The notes below the pieces were generated by a model. That model did not search any database and was not told the DNA's origin. It worked only from the letters and a program-made list of their open reading frames with translations. The position numbers were made by a program, and so were the translations under genes. Source: Ricordea florida (lineage: Eukaryota; Cnidaria; Anthozoa; Corallimorpharia; Ricordeidae). Taken from it: DNA of 64,000 bases. The DNA lies in the NCBI GenBank assembly GCA_949710005.1, contig OX453276.1:27652113-27716112 (forward strand). Direction: 5' to 3'. Below, piece after piece: positions 60,546 through 64,000 of the stretch (position 1 is its first letter; each line of letters begins with the position of its first letter).

Positions 60546-60592
60546 TATATTTAGCAATTATTCCACGAAATCGAGTCGCATATGAGCTAATT

Positions 60593-60624
<32 letters not shown>

Positions 60625-61235
60625 AGCTCATATGCGACGAGATTGAGTGGAATAATTTTTTTATTATATCTCTAAACCCTCGCTTATGAGACACTGGATT
60701 TAGTTTGTATGACAAGAATTGACTTTGTTATTGTTTTTGAACAGAACCAAGTTATTGTCGAGCCGACATATTGTAGAGCCGATGTGTAAAAAAGTTTCAA
60801 ACACGAGTCCGGCTCGTTTTTAAACATCTCTTTAATGTACTTGTCAATTTTTTTTCGAGTTAGCAAATTAGTTTAAGAATTTAAAAGTGGAAAAAGTAGG
60901 CAGAAATAAAATAAAAACTCAGTTTACGGGCTTCACAGATCTTTCAAAATGGCGGCTGTTTGTAAGAGTTTCACTTTCGTTCGTAATAACCAATTTCGCA
61001 GTATAATTTGCTCACTTACCGTCGAATAATTTCATCCCATATTTATTTGCTTCGGTAGTATTTCTTGTGTGTATGATTTTTAATCTTGACTTGAATTTCT
61101 CCCTGTCTAATTCAAGAAATCATCCCTCCATGATGGCCGTTTTCCGTGCCAATGGTATATGAGCTGATATACTATGAGTAGGGAACCAATCAGAGCGCGC
61201 CTTTGCTCATATACAAGGGTTGCAGATATAATAAA
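60545..61235. mobile_element. Palindrome-ended DNA element, non-autonomous
   Basis: The left end is a 110-bp hairpin (AATTATTCCAC...GTGGAATAATT; arms include GTCGCATATGAGCTA) around GAGGCGCGTAGCGCCGAG. The right end has CCAATCAGAGCGCGC (61,186-61,200) and GCAGATATAATAAACG, inverted relative to TTATTATATCTCTAAA at 60,660. An ATGGCGGCTG stub occurs at 60,949. Confidence 0.55.
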
Positions 61236-61653
61236 CGTAAATATCGGACGCTTTCAAGTCATGACAACTTCTCGGGGTAAACCTAAAGATTCGGCAGATG
61301 TTTATTCCATTTGACGTTTAACAGGAGCGAATCATGATTCGCTCCTGCGTTTAAACAATATTTTTTGATGAAAGTGCTTATCGTTTCCGTCAACTTAGAT
61401 TCTTTTTGGTTGCCTTAGGATGAAAGTCGTATTTGCAGCATTTTCTTCTCAGGGATCGTTTATTTTTTATGAGAGAAAAAGAGAGAGAGGGGGGGGGGGG
61501 TGGTGGTGTGGTTCGGGAAGGGACCCTCCACCCAATGAAAAAAAAACAGTTGTCAATTTCGGAGTCACATAAAAGTTATGGCTAAAATGTTTTACGTGAC
61601 ATTTCATTTCTTTCATTTATTCTGTCTTTACTGGCATAGGCTACACTTATTCA

Positions 61654-61774
61654 TTAACATTTAACAGCATGGCCACAATAGTGGCAATTTAAATCACTTG
61701 CAAGAGTTTTAACTGTTATCTTCTCCCTCAGTTGGTCGGTTAGTGGAAGTTCGAGCAGTTTCGTTTTCCCCTGT
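61654..61774 (-). CDS. Candidate last exon of an unidentified host gene
   Basis: A strong acceptor (CTTTCTTTTTCTGCAG on the minus strand) opens a frame reading GKTKLLELPLTDQLREKIT and ending SDLNCHYCGHAVKC before a stop at 61,654. Two Cys and two His near the end could bind metal. A second frame is open to an earlier stop, so the phase is uncertain. Confidence 0.3.
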
Positions 61775-61929
61775 CTGCAGAAAAAGAAAGAGGATCGTGA
61801 ATATTGATTGAAAATGTGTGAAGGCAAGCCAAAGGAAATCAAGTACGGCGACATCCTTTGCATCAAACACGTCAAACACGTAGCAATTAATCAAGTCTTT
61901 ATTCATCAAAAGATAAAACTACATATGTT

Positions 61930-62162
61930 TTTTTACAAGTAAGTGTAAGAAATTTAACATCTAGTAAAAAGTATAAAAAAGGTAAAAAGTAAGAATTAAA
62001 ATCTAGTATTACATGGCTATTTTATAGATTCCTAATTCTAGTTAATTAATTTTAATTCTGAATATTATCTTAGAGTTTTTAAGTATTTTTTAAATTATTG
62101 TTGTATTGTCTTTGAAAAGCCTCTAAGGGGAAAGTCAATAAAGTATGTATGTATGTATGTAT
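61930..62162 (+). mobile_element. LINE 3' end with (GTAT)n tail
   Basis: AT-rich 3' untranslated-type sequence ending TTTGAAAAGCCTCTAAGGGG, AAAGTCAATAAA and five GTAT units. The GAAAAGCC...GGGGA stem-loop and tail resemble the end of the SINE at 31,845-32,085. Confidence 0.5.
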
Positions 62163-62389
62163 TTCATATTTAAAAACTAAACGGTTAATATAAGAGTTTG
62201 TAAAAACGAATAGTGTTAATCTGAGTTAAAACAAGTTTCTTTCCTAAGATTATAACTGGTCGGTTTAAATCGGGGCATAATAGATAAAAGTGGATATCCT
62301 ATAGTATTAGAAACTTTTTTTTGAAAATTTTACGGTCTTGCCTCTGAGAAATCGTAAACACTTACAGGCTTAGACGTATATTTCCTTTT

Positions 62390-62650
62390 ATTATATCTCT
62401 CATTTAATACGCGCGCTGTGATTGGTCAATTTAGCGGGCCGTACTTCACTGTACGGCCCGCTAAAGTTTGTTTTGGTCGCCAAAATGACTCCAGAGATAT
62501 AATAAATATCTTATTAACCTGGTTTTCTCGGTCCGTACTGTAAAATATGGATCCTCGTTTTTTCCCGTCGATTTATGGCCCAAGCGCGAAGCGCGCGGGC
62601 CATAAATCGACGGGAAAAAACTCGGTCCGTATTTTACAGTACGGACCTCG
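62390..62650. mobile_element. Non-autonomous DNA element with two long hairpins
   Basis: Starts with TTATTATATCTCTCATTTAA and the module GCGCGCTGTGATTGG. The first hairpin pairs TTTAGCGGGCCGTAC with GTACGGCCCGCTAAA. The second (62,528-62,646) pairs GGTCCGTACTGTAAAATA and TTTCCCGTCGATTTATGGCC with their complements around AAGCGCGAAGCGCGC. Confidence 0.7.
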
Positions 62651-62659
62651 AATTCAATT

Positions 62660-63200
62660 GATAAGAGGTATTTAAAACAGCGATCTAAGAAACAATGTAC
62701 AGTTGTAAGATCGGAAAGTACTGATTAAGGCGATGATGAAGGCCCGAGAGGAACAGAATCTAAAATAAACAATGATAGATATGATTATCAAAGTATTCCC
62801 GAATCTCTAAAATGAATTGGACTTTGTGTAGGAAATATGCAGTTTTATGTTTATAAAAGCACTTATTCTTTTTCTCCCTGTCCCTTCCTATGGAAATTTA
62901 TGGCGATCAACGGTCATAATATTCCACCTTTTGCAAGTGTGAACGCCGAATTTTTCTTGAACGTGCATTAGAATTCTATCCAGGAACAGATGTTTCATTA
63001 ACACCTACGAACCCGGCTGGGATATTTTACTGTTATAATTATAAGATGTCGGTGTTCTTTCTTTGTGTATACTCGTGGCTTTAAAACAGATGGTAATCTT
63101 TTTTTTTTCTTTTCTATTTTTTTTTTCTTCTTCTCCAGCTCCGGTTCGTTATTGTCCATTGCATGGTTTTTCCCCAAACTAAGTTTATTGTATCTCCTGT
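62660..63200. other. Intergenic, no feature
   Basis: AT-rich with T-runs near 63,100. It may contain the 5' untranslated region of the LINE that follows. Confidence 0.35.
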
Positions 63201-63204
63201 GCTA

Positions 63205-64000
63205 TGACAGATATTAAAGTATTTACGCTTAATGTTCGAGGTCTACGAGAACGCTGTAAACGAAGAGAAGTCTTCAACTGGCTCAGGGCAAGAAAAATTC
63301 TCAATTTACATGTTACAAGAAACTCATTGTCCTGAAAACAAAATAACCTTTTGAAAATCACATTGAGGCCGTAAAGCCTTGTTTAATTGCGGCTCTAATG
63401 CCAGTGGGGGTGTTGGTATTCTTTTAAACAACAATTTTAATTTTCAATTTCAACGAACTTTCTAGATGGTAGATGCATGGAGAGTGTTAAATCCGGATAC
63501 CCGTAGGTACGTGTGGCGTCGAATTAAACCTGAAATTCATTGTCGATTGGATTTTCTCCTAGTGAGCCAAAGCCTAATGTGCAATATTACACACGCCGAC
63601 ATTGTAGCAGGCTTGAAAACAGATCACTCTTTGGTAACTGTTAACATTGCTCTTCACTCCAATCCAAGAGGTCCGGGTTTCTAGAAATTAAATGTGTCTT
63701 TGCTAACAGAGATTGACTTCATAACTGGCAAATACGACAGAAAATTGAAGATGACCAAATGGAATATCAACATGATGAAACAGTCAATGCTGCTTTAATT
63801 TGGGACATGATCAAAATGAAGGTTAGGGGAGACAGGGGAGAACCTGTTTAATTCACATTTAATGCATAAATTAATAGCTCAAAAAATGCACTGGACGAAT
63901 TTGCAATAAACAATTATTTCTTTAAAAACATTGACAACAAAATGCTAAATTCCGAGGACAAAGAAAAATGTGACGGCCTGTTAACTAAGGAAGAGTGCTT
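63205..64000 (+). pseudogene. Decayed LINE (L1/Tx1-like) endonuclease and start of RT
   Basis: ATG 63,205 opens TDIKVFTLNVRGLRERCKRR, the usual start of a LINE apurinic-type endonuclease, which soon meets stops; a QETHC-like piece follows in another frame. After an internal deletion the end of the endonuclease is recognisable at 63,466-63,684 (DTRRYVWRR, CRLDFLLVSQSLM, KTDHSLVTVNI). Helical sequence typical of the EN-RT linker continues to the window edge. Many stops show that it is inactive. Confidence 0.75.

Overview
The window looks like nuclear DNA of a marine invertebrate, most likely a cnidarian and probably an anthozoan (stony-coral type). The reasons are intron-bearing host genes (a TANC-like NTPase/ankyrin protein, a CXorf38-like protein, a coiled-coil gene built of tiny exons), a very high load of MITEs and palindromic repeats, Penelope-like and LINE remnants, and a complete-looking Polinton/Maverick. 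This taxonomic call is an inference; no marker gene fixes the species.

Layout. 1-5.7 kb is a patchwork: a Crypton/QRICH1-type remnant, direct repeats, a Penelope-like element (PLE) fragment with a hammerhead-like core, a 60-bp minisatellite carrying a hAT-type MITE. 5.7-12.5 kb holds two host genes on the minus strand: a 1672-codon NTPase/ankyrin protein and a CXorf38-like membrane-anchored protein. 13.2-16.9 kb is minisatellite, duplicated and LINE-derived sequence. 16,977-35,631 is the Polinton. 35.6-48.9 kb is nested repeats, MITEs and decayed LINEs. 49.0-58.4 kb contains a minus-strand host gene of short coiled-coil exons with MITEs and PLE pieces in its introns. 58.5-64 kb is mostly palindromic transposon ends, a LINE 3' tail and, at the right edge, a decayed LINE endonuclease region.

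The Polinton has terminal inverted repeats, protein-primed family B DNA polymerase, RVE integrase, packaging ATPase, a double-jelly-roll-type major capsid protein and a co-directional block of ten further virion-type or membrane genes. Almost every gene is preceded by the same motif, TTTAAAGAT, 28-35 bases before its start codon; this shared promoter corrects three start codons. The copy is dead: the capsid gene has a frameshift, the polymerase gene is split by a 2.66-kb TTAA-flanked element (itself carrying a tRNA-derived SINE), and one small gene has lost its start codon. The right terminal repeat has been enlarged by a 127-bp tandem array that contains a 43-bp piece of the integrase gene's own 3' end.

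The most interesting observations are the element-wide promoter motif, the integrase-derived array in the terminal repeat, the layered insertions that give a relative history, four hammerhead-like cores in PLE fragments, and a GCGCGC-plus-CCAAT module shared by several unrelated transposon ends.
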